This document shows positions 1 to 11,885 of a stretch of 64,000 nt of DNA, piece by piece; the first letter of the stretch is position 1, and each line of letters opens with the position of its first letter. The notes beneath the pieces are model-generated. The model was not told the DNA's origin and did no database searches. It saw only the letters and a program-made list of their open reading frames with translations. Location of the stretch: contig CANTUQ010000055.1 in the NCBI GenBank assembly GCA_947683425.1, forward strand, positions 20,268,001 through 20,332,000, read 5' to 3'. Source of the stretch: Excoecaria cochinchinensis (lineage: Eukaryota > Streptophyta > Magnoliopsida > Malpighiales > Euphorbiaceae). The position numbers and the translations under genes were made by a program.

Positions 1-820
1 AATCGTACTTCCTGCATGGTTTTGATATGAATGTGAAGTGATATGATTATGCCTTCAGTCTCCGTTATGGGAGTGTTTACAGCATGATATGCTATGTATT
101 AGAGTTGCGCAGCGGAAGTGTGGTGTTTTGAATGTTTTCTTGGGAATGTGGCTCAGCATGATAACATTGGTGTCGTGTTTTGGGTTATGACTGTTTTGGC
201 CCATTCCTGATATATGTATATGACTATATGTGTGAGTTTCCGAATGAATGCCTTTATTATGCAAATCTGTTTAGACATATGTTTTGAATATCCGCAATTG
301 CCATTTGAATGTATTTTGCTTTGACGACCATTGTGAATGGCCGTCCATATTATTATGTTTGTTTTCCCCACTAAGCGTTATCGCTTAGCACGGGTTCTTT
401 TTCCCGTGCAGGTGGCAGGTTTGCTTCTGTTCGAGTCGTGCATCTGCAGAGTCGGCCACATAGGAGTTAGAAGTGATGTATTTTGTGTAATTTCTGTAAC
501 CTGGATTTTGTAATTCTGATGAATAGGTATATGTAATAATATGTAAAGATATTTATATAATATTCTGGGCCATGTAAATATTTGTATAGCGACATTTGGA
601 GAATAACTTCTATTGTATGCATGTAAGTTTTCACGACTGTATGCTTTTGCTTAGAGTATGCGCACTTGTAAAATATACAGGTCCAAATCTACTCCTCAAG
701 TTTTAAATTCTTCCGTATTTTAGTATGCTTTGTCTCGCTTCAGTCCGGTAACACACCTACTCGTACGGCCTCCTACTCCATTGCGGATGGGTCCGTCCAC
801 GTATGAGTTGGGGTGTTACA
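1..820 (+). repeat. 3' part of a long Tekay-type LTR (X)
   Basis: The right end reads GGGGTGTTACA, the end seen on the other plus-strand long LTRs here (54531, 58690, 39954). The tandem hairpin shared by those LTRs lies at 370-410, about 410 bp from the end. No primer-binding site follows, so this is a 3' or solo LTR. It ends directly in sequence matching the LTR of element A (from 821; compare 16190 onward), so X was inserted into the 3' LTR of A. The left boundary is outside the window and no gene is visible. Confidence 0.75.
370..410 (+). other. Tandem hairpin of LTR X
   Basis: Two adjacent stem-loops. The first has stem CTAAGCG/CGCTTAG with a 4-nt loop (371-388). The second has stem GCACGGG/CCCGTGC (388-409). 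The same pair occurs in ten other LTRs of this window at a similar distance from the LTR end. The function is unknown. Confidence 0.7.
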
Positions 821-957
821 TAACTCCTCATTAATTTAATTTTGCATAATTACCAATTAGCCACTTAACTATTCTTCTTCTTTTCAATTAAGTCCAAACT
901 ACACACACATATCCGAAATTAGGTCAATACTATTAGGGCACATTTCTGGCGATTACA
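821..957 (-). repeat. Remnant of the 3' LTR of element A
   Basis: This matches the distal part of the 5' LTR of A (about 16187-16324), including the run of TTAATT-rich sequence and the terminal GATTACA/CATTGCA. It directly abuts the polypurine tract of A. The rest of this LTR was displaced leftward by the insertion of LTR X and is outside the window. Confidence 0.8.
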
Positions 958-970
958 ACTCTCCCCTCCT
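958..970 (-). other. Polypurine tract of element A
   Basis: On the minus strand this reads AGGAGGGGAGAGT, directly between the pol stop codon (970-972) and the 3' LTR. It primes plus-strand DNA synthesis in LTR retrotransposons. The stop codon abuts the tract with no spacer, as in element E. Confidence 0.8.
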
Positions 971-3189
971 TAAAGAATTTCGTCCTCAAAATTCATACCT
1001 GTGTTAAATATATGGGGATGCTGCTCTCATATAGTAGCTTCTGGCTCCCATGTTGCCTCTTCTACACCATGATGCTGCCATAGCAGTTTCACAAGCGGTA
1101 TTTGCTTTTTCCGAAGTTGCCTTACTTCCTTTGCTAGTATTGCTTTCGGTTTCTCATCATATGAAAAGTCTGGTTGAACTTCCACTTCTTGCACAGGTAA
1201 CACATGAGATTCATCTGATCTATACCTTCTCAACATGGACACATGGAACACATCATGAAGCTTGGCTAATGCCGGAGGCAATGCCAATCGATATGCTGCA
1301 GGACCTACTCTATCCAGAACCTCATATGGCCCAATGAACCTTGGGCTCAACTTCCCTTTCTTGCCAAATCTCAGTACCATTCTCCAAGGATATACCTTCA
1401 GAAACACTTTGTCACCTACTACGAATTCAATATCCCTTCGCCTTAGATCCGCATATGACTTCTGCCTATCACTAGCTACCTTCAATCTTTGTTGAATAAG
1501 TCTTGCCTTCTCTTCTGTATAGCGAACCAAATCTGGCCCAATATTTCTATGCTCAATCAATTCCGTCCAATAAACTGGTGTGCAACATTTCCTTCCATAC
1601 AAAACTTTATACGGTGCAATGCCAATACTAGTCTGATAACTATTGTTATAAGCAAATTCCATAAGTGGAAGATACTTATCCCAACTCTTCGAGAAGTCCA
1701 AAATACATGCTCGCATCAAATCCTCCAAAACCTGAATAATTCTTTATGACTGTCCATCGGTTTACGGATGAAAAGCAGTACTGAAGTTCAACTTCGTACC
1801 CAATGCAGCTTGCAGACTTTTACAAAACGTAGAAGTAAACCTGGGATCCCTATCAGAGACAATAGATAAGGGTACCCCATGCAGTCGAACAATCTCTCTC
1901 ACATACAATTCTGCCAACCAATCCATGGAGTAATCCATTTGAACCGGTATAAAATGAGGTGACTTCGAAAATCTATCCACTATAACCCACACTGCATCTT
2001 GCTGTCTCGAGGTCAAAGGCAATCAAGAAACAAAATCCATTGTGATGTTATCCCATTTCAATTATGGAATAGGAAATGGATTCAACATTCCTTGTGGAAC
2101 TTGGTGTTCCTCCTTAACTTGCTGACATACCAAACAATTGGACACATATTCTACTATGTCTTTCTTCATACCTAGCCACCAATACAGCTGTTTCAAACCC
2201 TTATACATCTTGTTTCCACCTGGATGCATAGTGAAGACCGTATTATGAGCCTCATGCATCAATCTCTTCATCAATTCTTTATTATTTGCCACACATATTC
2301 TATTCTTGTATAGCAACACTCCATTCCCATTCACTGAATAGTCAGTCTTATCACCCTTATCGGCTGACTGCAGAATCTGTTATAACCTCACATCATTCCT
2401 CTGTGCAGCTAATAATTCATCTCTCAAGACCGGTCTCGCTTTCAACTGTGCTAGTAAAGCTCTATCCGCAGAAAATCTCCACTTAATCTGCTTTAACTGT
2501 AATGCTGAGACAGATTTTCGGCTCAATGCATCTGCCACTACATTAGCTTTTCCCGGGTGATAATCCACAATACAATCATAATCTTTAAATATCTCCAGCC
2601 ATCTTTGCTGTCTTAGATTCAATTCTTTCTGAGTAAGCAGATATTTCAGACTCTTGTGATCAGTGTAAATTCTACACTTATCACCATACAAGTAATGTCG
2701 TCAAATCTTTAAAGCGAATACTACTGCTGCAAATTCTAAATCATGGGTTGGGTAATTTTGTTCATGCTGCTTCAACTGCCTTGATGCATACGCTACCACT
2801 TTTCCATCTTGCATCAATACACAACCTAATCCTACTCCGGAAGCATCAGTGTACAAGATATACTCTTTACCAGACATAGGCTGTGTAAGAATCGGTGCTT
2901 CAACTAACATCCTCTTTAACTGATCAAATCTTTGCTGACACTTCTCTGACCACTCATACTTAACTCCCTTTCACAATAGTCTTCTCAATGGAGAAGCTAT
3001 CACTGAAAACCCTTTCACAAACCTCCTATAATATCTAGCCAACCCTAAGAAACTGCGAATCTCCAGCACATTCTTAGGTGGCTTCCAATTCACAATCGCT
3101 TCTATTTTAGCCAGATCCACTTTAATACCTTCAGAAGATATCACGTGACCCAGAAAAGATACCTCTCGTAACCAGAACTCGCATTTACT
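970..3189 (-). pseudogene. Element A pol, 3' half (RT end, RNase H, integrase, chromodomain), decayed
   Basis: Read on the minus strand, this is collinear with the intact pol of element E (43287-46547). In coding order it holds the end of RT, RNase H (TDASGVG, with the catalytic Asp kept), the integrase HHCC zinc region and DDE core (IVSDRDPRF, then a damaged QTDGQS-ER block), and a C-terminal chromodomain (VKLLWQHHGVEEATWE) ending FEDEIL. This is the order expected of a Tekay/Del chromovirus. It is broken by at least eight stops or frame breaks, near 1027, 1741-1760, 2025, 2058, 2370, 2700 and 2970. Several are C-to-T type changes (CGA to TGA, CAA to TAA, TGG to TGA). The upstream part of pol continues at 8514 beyond the CACTA insertion. 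It cannot encode a working protein. Confidence 0.9.
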
Positions 3190-3218
3190 CACTACAAGAA
3201 ATTTGACTTTTTGTGACG
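3190..3218 (+). repeat. Left terminal inverted repeat of the CACTA element
   Basis: It begins CACTACAAGAAA and its reverse complement is found at 8482-8510 with no mismatch over 29 bp. Flanking target duplication: act. Confidence 0.92.
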
Positions 3219-3780
3219 CAAAAAATTGTCATGAAAAATTCATTTTTCGTCACTGAAAAGATAAGGTGACGATTTTTTATCGTCACAGAGAACGTAACGG
3301 TAGGCGCGTAACATAAAAGTTTACGTGACGATTTACTTTTTTGTCACCGTAAGTATATTTTTTGTGACGAAAATAATTATCGTCATCTTTAGTTCTTACT
3401 TTTCATGACAAAAATTATGTCATAAATAAAATTATATTTCGTCACATTATATTGTTTATCGTCACTAAAAATTGGTATTTTTTATGACAAATTTAAAATT
3501 CGTCACGAAATTAAATATTTTTAATGACGACACTCCGTTTCTTGTTAAAATCATTAAGCATTGGTTACGTAATTATCGTCACAAATAAATATAATTTTCA
3601 TCATAAAATATTTAATTTCGTCACTAAATCTAATACTTTAAGTGATGAAAATAATTTCGTCATTAAATTAATGTATATTAACGATTAATATAAATCGTCA
3701 TATTACGTTACATTTTAGTGACATAAATAGGGATAAAAATAATTATCACAAAAAATAGATTTTGTGATAATTTTTTATTG
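3219..3780. repeat. Left subterminal repeat zone of the CACTA element
   Basis: Many copies of GTGACGA and its complement TCGTCAC occur in both orientations, spaced by AT-rich sequence, for example near 3255-3285, 3320-3350 and 3360-3385. In CACTA elements such arrays bind the element-encoded protein. There is no gene here. Confidence 0.75.
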
Positions 3781-5609
3781 TCATTAAATTATATTTTTTT
3801 ATTACAATATTAATATCGTAATTATAAACATTATACCGTTATTTATGAACTAACAAGTCGACAAATTATGACAAATATACTTATCATATATGCATTGTAT
3901 TAAAAATGACACATTTTAAATTTAATGTCATACAATCAATTAAATTTCTAAAAAAAATCTAATATAATGTATTTATTCAAATAAAAGGTTAATTAAAAAA
4001 AACATTTTGTCTAATACAAAAAATTAAATTTGCATCCTAATCAAGAAATAAAATCTATTGAAACTTCAAAATTTGCATTCTGCTCCTGCAAAAAAAAAAA
4101 ATCTTATATTAGATAAAAAAACTCAATCATGTAACACCCTTCATTTATACACATTACGATTCCAACGATACTGATTACTTGATTTTCTTAAACTACTCTT
4201 CAAATTATTGCGAAATTCAGGTAATTATTTTTTTTTATCCTTTCACTATACCCATCTGCCCTATAGCTATTTAGTTTTACTATTCATTTAATCAAAATAC
4301 AAATATGTCACTTAATTCTCCCGAAATTTCGGCAGAATTCCCTCTATAATATTGCCTATCCCCCTGTAATCAATAAAATCTTTACACTTCAAATAATCAT
4401 ATATTTATTCCACCCACTTCAATTCAAACTCCAACACAAGTTTGCCCATCCTCCAATTTAGATCCAATCTCACATACCATATATTATAATATACTTATAT
4501 CATCCAATTTCAGTACTCAATTCAATTATACAAAATACAAAGGTATAATATTAATACATCAAAACTATCAGCTAAAAATAAATGCACAAGTATCACATTG
4601 ACGTAAATAAAAGACAAGTTACACTTGTTACCTGAAAATTCATAAACGTCGCTATCAATTGAATAGTTTGGAATGAACCTAAATTAAAGAACTGCAAAAT
4701 TAAAAACAACTAAAACATGAGATACCAAGCAAGTCAAAGAGTTTCAAAATCAAATACAAGAAATTAAAAGAAAATAGAATTTATGTAAGTCTCAAAACAA
4801 ACTAATTACATTACAAAACTTGTATATTAATTACTTATCCAATTTTCGGCTGCTTGTTGAGATGACCAACCTTTTCGAATTGAATAATGGGTTTGCTTAT
4901 AAAGATAAATCCTACCACATGGTTCTCCGTTCAATTCATGTTGAGACTATTAAAATCAATATACATTTTGATCCATAATGTCAGAAATAATCCCAGTGAC
5001 ACAAGTTATCATTATCTCATACCACTCCATTTATTTACCACATTTCACTAATTTATCTTCACAACATGCCATTAATCACATTTATATACAATTAAAATGC
5101 CTTAACAATCATAATATACCTCGTATATACAAGTATACATTCGGACACCACTTTTTTCTTCCCATTCTGAACCACCTTCATTTTATTTTATCAAACTAAG
5201 TTTATTTCATATCTTACTAATTATATATATTATTGTTTATACAAGTATTCATTAGTCCAATTCTGTTTATAAATTTCCCCTTTTAAAGGTGTATAACCCA
5301 ATTAATTTGTTTATGACCAGAAACTCTGATTTTCTTAACAATTTAATTAATTTTATTATTATAATTATCTTCAGGTATACTTAACCATACTCATTATTTA
5401 TTAACTACCCTTAATTTCTCTAATTCATTCACTTACTATCTAATTCCATTCTGGCTCTATAATACAATGCAAATTCTGTTTACATAAATGATAAAACAAT
5501 TAAGACTTTTTTTTTTATAAGTGATGGAAAAATTCCAATCTAAAAACTCCTATTCGAATCTAAACTACCATACTGTTCTTTTTTTTAAAAAAATATAACT
5601 GTTAAAACT
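3781..5609. other. CACTA interior with a degenerate LTR 5' portion
   Basis: AT-rich sequence without a recognisable gene; the open frame at 4978-5199 has no visible domain. From 4132 to about 4570 it matches 5615 to about 6010: both start TGTAACACCCTT, share CTTAAACTACTCTT and a 'TTTCGGCAGAATT' block, and continue collinearly. So a diverged fragment of the same LTR family lies next to the solo LTR, either captured by the transposon or inserted earlier. Confidence 0.5.
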
Positions 5610-5614
5610 ATTGT

Positions 5615-7606
5615 TGTAACACCCTTAAACGATAAATAATAACTTAATTGTCTTAAACTACTCTTACAATTATTGCAAAAATCCGGGTAATTTTTTTTTC
5701 CAACTGTTTTATAACTATTAAATCTTACTATCCATACAATCATTCTAAAATAGGCTACTTAAATTCTACCAAAATTTCGGCAGAATTTCCCCTATAATAT
5801 TGCGTATCACCCTGTAAACAGAAAGTCTTAACACTTCTATAATCAAATACATTTTCATCCATCCTACTCCAATTTAAACTCCAACACAATTTTGCCCATC
5901 CACCAATTTAAGTCCATTCACAACTCATATAATAATTCACAATATCATCACTCACTATTTACATCAATTCTACAAAATACAAAGATACTATGATAATACA
6001 TCATCTATCACTATAAATAATTTTTCAATAAGTCAGTACATTTTTACTATTGTAAAACCTAATTTTTTACTGATTTTTATGAATGAAAGTTTTTTTTTAA
6101 ATTATGTGAACAGCCCCTATTGTCCATTAATTAACGCCTATTTTAATTTCATATATATATATATGAGGAACAACAAACATACCCTTTGTTACTAAGCCAT
6201 CCTAGATAGTTCATTTGTATCCTTTTTAAGCTAATTCTTTTAATTCAATTAGCTACCATTAACCATTCTCTTTTTTATTTAACATGTGAAATTGTCAGCA
6301 CATTTAGAATTTAAACAAACCAGGTTAACTCCTCTTCCTAACCAAGCCGTGAGGGTCACAAAAAGACAAGTTCATCATTCTCTTCTAATTTCACTTTAAT
6401 TTATCATTTTACATTTGTGTAATGTTAGCTAACATGCAAGTTCAACAAGCGAACAAAATAACATTACAATTTCGTTTTAATGGTAGAAATAGCTACACCG
6501 TAATAACTTATCAATTTTCAATATCTAATTGTCAATAAGCTAAAGGAGTTATTTAATAGCAAATAAAACCAGAACCATATATCAGCATTCCCTAATATAC
6601 ATAATTTGCCAATTAGACGTTAAACTTTAGTACACATAACACAAAAATTCCATAGCATGGTTATCTTATATAAAATCATATGGAAAGGTAGATTTGATTT
6701 ACTCCAACTAATTGCTCAATTAACACAGAAAATTTATCAATCAATTCAATAAATCTTAACCACGCATATACTGTAAATATAAATCGTACCTTAACAATTT
6801 AATTTATAAATAAATCTTTTGGAAAAGGTAAGTTTGGTGGCCACTAACCGATTTTTCTGATATTTTTGGCTCATTTTACCATCGCCGGAAGCTCCACCGA
6901 AGACACCGAAATCACCGGGAGGAAGCTTGGAGCGCCGGGGTTGCTTTTTCGGTGGTCACGCGCCGTGAAGATCGTTCATTTCGCCGGAATCGACGCCGAA
7001 AGCTTTGGTCTGCTCCCTCTCTGATCTGCTCATCGCCGGCGATTTAGGAAGATCAACGGCCACCGGAAGCTTCGTCTGGCTGCCGTGAGTCCAGTCGTAC
7101 CACTCGTGTCGCCGATCGTTGCCGGAGCTGGCCGGAACACACTGAAGAAGCTTTAGTCTTTTTCTCCCGCTTCCTGGATCAATGACACCACGACGACGGG
7201 AAATCGCCTTGATCGGCAACAGCGCTGGTTGCCCACGACGCCACCAACCGCTCGCCACCTTCTGTCGCTGCTCCGCCGTCCCTCTCTCCCTCTCTCTTTC
7301 CTTCTCTCCTTCTCTGGTCTCTTTCTTTTCCTTTACCATGTTCTGTCTCTCTCCTTTCTATTCCCTTACCTTCTCTTATTTTATTTGCCTATATACCCTT
7401 TATTCTTTAATTAATAATTTCTAATCCAATTACACGTAAACATACCTCTATGTTTATACATATATTTGTCTAATAATTTATTTCAATAATTAAGTTTAGT
7501 AGCTTTAAGAAGAAATTCGACCTCTTATACGCCAAAATTTAACTTTTGATAAATATTTAGCACGTCAAGCTATTAATAAAAACACCAAAAATTTTAGGGC
7601 GTTACA
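5615..7606 (-). mobile_element. Solo LTR nested in the CACTA element
   Basis: The terminal sequences are TGTAACACCC and GGGCGTTACA. A perfect 5-bp target duplication, attgt, flanks it (5610-5614 and 7607-7611). No internal region is present, so this is a solo LTR left by LTR-LTR recombination. A CT-rich tract at 7260-7380 lies where the GA/CT tract near the 5' end of other LTRs is found, which suggests minus-strand orientation. A GC-rich CGCCGG-rich segment occupies about 6880-7260; open frames there run through both strands and have no recognised domain, so I do not call a gene. Confidence 0.75.
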
Positions 7607-7611
7607 ATTGT

Positions 7612-8030
7612 AATATCTATTAAAAGAAAATCATATGTAATTCAAACGTACTATTTTTCTAATCAATTTAAAATTCAAAGATCAGCCCCCGCTCAATGTA
7701 ATTAAAAAAATGAAAATATAAATATTAAATCTACGAATATTATAGAAATTAGCATTCTATTTATAAGGTCACATATAGTCAAGTAGAATAAATAAATGAT
7801 CATGCCGATGGTAATAATAATATAACAAGTAACAACATCTTCTCAATATTTCAATACACTTGTCGAATTTTTATAAAATTCAAACAACTAATATAACTTA
7901 TTTTATGCCATGATATTTTCACAAGAAAAGTGGGTGATCTGCAAGGTGAATTTGCCAGCTTGCGGACCCAAAATAGACCCAAAAACGTTAGAAAATTTTC
8001 CTTCATATTAAAGGTGACGAAATTGTATCT
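7612..8030. other. CACTA interior, no gene seen
   Basis: AT-rich sequence between the nested solo LTR and the right subterminal repeats. Short open frames on both strands (7851-8118) have no recognisable domain. Confidence 0.5.
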
Positions 8031-8481
8031 CGTTACAATATATTCATTTTTTGTGATATATTTATTTGTCATAAATATAATAATTTTTTATGCCGATATG
8101 TTATTCGTGACGAAATGATTTTATTATCACTAATTTATTTAATTATGACAAAAATAATTCGTCACTAATTTATTTAATTTTGACAAAAATAATTCGTCAC
8201 GAAAAATAAATATTTTGTGACGATTATATACGTTGCAATAAGTTATTATTTTGTCATTAAATTTTTTTCCTCCAAAAAAATGGTGGGAAATTATCCCTCC
8301 TAAATAAATCAAGACGAAATATATTTTTTCGTCACCAAATTAATCTTTTAGTGACGATAATTAAAACATAAAATGACGGAAGATAATTTCATCACAGTAA
8401 TAAATAGTATGGTAACATTTTAAAAAATTCGTCGTTGTAAGTTACAATTAGTGACGAAATTTTATGTGTCATTAAAAAATT
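8031..8481. repeat. Right subterminal repeat zone of the CACTA element
   Basis: Repeated TCGTCAC/GTGACGA motifs in both orientations mirror the left subterminal zone. Confidence 0.72.
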
Positions 8482-8510
8482 CGTCACAAAAAGTCAAATT
8501 TCTTGTAGTG
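8482..8510 (-). repeat. Right terminal inverted repeat of the CACTA element
   Basis: Reverse complement of 3190-3218 with no mismatch, ending CTTGTAGTG. It is followed by att, the right copy of the target duplication. Confidence 0.92.
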
Positions 8511-8513
8511 ATT

Positions 8514-10317
8514 CAATTTGGCATACAACTGATGTTCTCGCAATGTCTGAAGCACAATTCTCAAATGCTGTTCATGATCCCTCACATCCCTTGAGTAAAC
8601 CAGAATGTCATCTATGAACACTACCTCAAATTGATCCAGATAAGGTCTAAACACCCGATTCATCAAATCCATAAATGCAGCAGGCGCATTAGTCAACCCG
8701 AATGGCATTACCGGAAATTCATAATGTCCATATCAAGTCTTGAATGCAGTTTTGGGTATATCATCTTTCTTTACTTGCAACTGATAATACCCAGAACGCA
8801 AATCAATTTTCGAAAACACACCTGCTCCTCTTAATTGATCAAACAAGTCCTCATTCCGTGGTAAAGGATACTGATTCTTTACTGTCACTTTGTTCAGCTG
8901 CCGATAATCTATACACATCCTCATAGTACCACCTTTCTTCTTAATGAATAAAATCGGTGCTCCCCAAGGAGAAACACTAGGCCTAATGAACCCTCGGTCT
9001 AATAATTCTTGCAACTGTGTCTTCAACTCCTGTGCTTTAGACACTGGCATAGTTCCAGGTACTACTTCAATAGATAGTTCAACTTCTCTCACTGGTGGCA
9101 CACCACTCAGTTCGTCAGAAAACACATCAGGAAACTCTCTTACCATAGGTATATCCTGTATCTTCACCTGTTCTCTCTTACTGTCTTGCACCAAAGCCAA
9201 GTATGCTTCACATCCCTTCCTCAAACATCGATACGTTTGCATCGCTGAAACCACATTCATAAGAGGATTCACACAAGCTCCTCTTAATGTTACTTTATCA
9301 CCCTTACTATCATTGAGTACCACAATCTTCCTTTTACACTTAACCACTGTATTGTGCTTAGTCAGCCAATCCATTCCCAATATTAAATCAAATGGTAACT
9401 CAATTAAATCCACTAAAAACACACTACCCTGAGCCTCTAATGCACAACCCCTATATACTTCATTCACATTCACATTATTCCCTAGAGGACTGGATACACA
9501 TATATCATAATTTATACATTCTGCTTTAGGCATCTTTCACATATCTTTTTAGCACACACATATGAATGAGTTGAACCAGGATCAATAAGTGCAAACATTT
9601 CTATGTCATAAAGTAGAAAAATACCTGTTATCACCTCAGACGCATCCTGATCCTCCCGTGCCTTCATTGCATATGCTCGAATCGGTGCTGCACCAGGCCT
9701 ATCCACCATCTCTGAATCAACTGCACCTCTGGACTAGCCACCTCTGCCTCATCCTCTATTAACTGGAGGTAAATTAGAACCACCTCTACTCTGTTCCTGC
9801 TGATTTCCAGCTGCATCATACGCCTTTGGACAATTAGAAAGAAAATGTTCAGTGCTTCCACATCTAAAACAAGCACCCGTCACTTTCTAGCATTCTCCTC
9901 TGTGTCTCTTACCACAGTGGGGACACTCATGTACCTCACTCCTATTACTAGATGCTCCTCTTTCGGAAGCAGATACTATAGGAGCCCCACGTTTCTTACT
10001 CCTTACTGCAGAACTAAACACTGATTCCGCAGGTGGTGCCATAGAAGGATCTCTTGATCTTTTACCCACATGAGAACCACCTCTATTTAAATTTCTCCTC
10101 TGCAGTCTATCTCGTTGAGCTCCCAAAGATCTCTCGGCTCTCATCGCTGCCTGAACTATCTGGTAGTAACTCACATTCTGTTCTGTAGTCAGCGAAATCA
10201 ACAATGCATTGATTTCCTCATTTAACCCCTCTTCAAAGTGCTGACACCAGAACTCTGTAGTCAGAACATCCTTCGGTGCATACTTGCTCAAACGGTAGAA
10301 TTCTTTCTCATACTCTG
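8514..10317 (-). pseudogene. Element A pol 5' half and gag 3' half, decayed
   Basis: The minus strand continues element A. From high to low coordinates it holds a central gag segment (EYEKEFYRLSKYAPKD and the helical region after it), a zinc-knuckle part (CPHCGKRHRGEC near 9890-9935), the protease with LIDPGSTHSYVC (near 9550-9600), the clan-typical LILGMDWLTKHN, and RT with MRMCIDYRQLNKV and FIDDILVYS. Reading frames change between 8733, 9512, 9664 and 9887, so several indels or stops separate gag, protease and RT. RT is cut at 8510/8514 by the CACTA element, and gag is cut at 10313-10317 by a solo LTR. Collinearity with element E (45,500-47,350) supports the assignment. Non-functional. Confidence 0.88.
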
Positions 10318-10719
10318 TGTGACGCCCCTTCCCAACTGTCATATTAGGCCAGCTAATATGGTCAGGAATGACCGTTACACACACAGAGCACACGCACTTT
10401 CTTATCATCAAACTCTTATTGAAACCTGTATAATAAAATTTCTCACTTCGTATTCACATTATCATGCATTTCATGCCAATTACTTATAGATCATTCTCTA
10501 TAAGCATACACTTACTAAGCATACATATATAATCCATAAGTTAGTATACTTAGTCATCATATTATTACATGCCTTTACATACTCGTATACACATTAATAC
10601 CAAACTTATACATAGTTATACAAAATTTCCATAACACAAACCCCAAAACCTACACTGGTAGCACTCCTAATGTTGACCGTTATTATACGGGAGAGTCCTT
10701 CGATCACCTCACTTCCGTA

Positions 10720-10761
10720 CCTACACGAATTAAGGTAAACCCGTGCTAAGCAATAACGCTT
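10720..10761 (-). other. Tandem hairpin of the solo LTR
   Basis: CTAAGC/GCTTAG stem next to an imperfect CGTG-containing stem, about 400 bp from the LTR 3' end. Same architecture as the other LTR hairpin pairs here. Confidence 0.6.
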
Positions 10762-11776
10762 AGTGGGGAACACATACACATAACAAGTAATACATCACAC
10801 AAATAGAACATCCTACATTATTCGCAAGAGATCATACTTAAGTGACCATATCACATTAAGTACCATTTTAGGCATTTCATGATTTATTTAGCATTCTCAT
10901 ACAAATAGAGCATTAATCAACCCATCTCATAATTCCAAAATATAACATACATAATGGTTGTATTATTGTTATTTCCATTTATTAAGTTGCCTGCAATTCA
11001 AAGACGCGGATAATGGGTTTCGCATTGGTACCACCGAGGTACTATAATCACATTAAAATCTTATTTACGCATTGGTACCCTCAGGTACAGTAATATCATT
11101 TCACATATAATAAAATCCAGCAATAATTATACGCATTGTAATCGCATTGTGATTCCCAAGGAATCAGATACATTAAACGCATTGGGCTGCAGCACTTTGA
11201 CCCTATAGGCATGCCTATCTATCCACTACTTGACTCGCAGGCTTAAGTTATTTAGTCATGTCATCCATTTCACATTGATCAATCTTCATAACACATATAT
11301 CATTCATGATCACATTCTCTTTTACACATACACTTTAATACATTAACTATTCACATCACTTACATACACATTGCACTTCTCAAGTTTACTTATTCATTGT
11401 CATTAATTACATACTTAGTTAAGTTCAAGAATCATCATGTCATAGGCATGTGCACATCCCTTGAGCCTAACATCGCGCTTACACACATATATTTGTCATT
11501 CCATTTGCTATCCTTTACATAATTATATATTGTTACTTTATTAGTTAAATTACCAATCTTAATTATACTCATTTATACATATTCACATACTTGATTCATC
11601 ACACTTAAAACACTTATAGCTCATACATATTTATACACATTAGCATGCATAGTTCATCATGCTTAACATCCTCATTTTATAATGATAAATATGTTTTGGA
11701 CAAGTTATGGGAACTTGTAGTGAAGTTCGGGTGCATTTCGGGAAGAAAAACACCCTAAATAGACAAAACAGGGGGG

Positions 11777-11885
11777 GTCATGGTGGTAACCACTTGGTTG
11801 CCACCGTGAGGTCCATTTGCACACATTCTGCCTGCTCTAGAAGTATGTCATGGTGGTAACTAATTTGGTTGCCACCGTGACATAC
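11777..11885. repeat. Two-unit hairpin module in the solo LTR
   Basis: Two units of form TGGTGGTAACC...GGTTGCCACC, about 70 bp apart, each able to fold into a hairpin. They lie 1.46-1.57 kb from the LTR 3' end. This is a short relative of the five-unit array in the 5' LTR of A. Confidence 0.7.

Larger units (their letters stand above)
3190..8510. mobile_element. CACTA (En/Spm-type) DNA transposon, non-autonomous
   Basis: The ends are a 29-bp perfect terminal inverted repeat (3190-3218 and 8482-8510) starting CACTACAAGAAA, the hallmark of plant CACTA elements. The insertion site is exact. The uninterrupted homologous pol of element E runs straight across the junction, and the 3-bp flanks are act (3187-3189) and att (8511-8513), a target duplication with one mismatch. 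Both subterminal zones are packed with GTGACGA/TCGTCAC motifs, as expected for transposase binding. No transposase coding region is recognisable, so the element was presumably mobilised in trans. A 2-kb solo LTR (5615-7606) lies inside it, so its own length was about 3.3 kb. Confidence 0.9.

Noticed and set aside
6956..7424. A host gene in the GC-rich stretch of the nested solo LTR
   Set aside because: Long frames occur on both strands because GC is high. There is no recognisable domain, and the stretch lies wholly between LTR ends with a perfect target duplication.
5615..7606. A TIR DNA transposon with TTGTAACACCC ends
   Set aside because: TGTAACACCC/GGGTGTTACA ends and a 5-bp target duplication are the LTR signature seen repeatedly in this window, so a solo LTR fits better.
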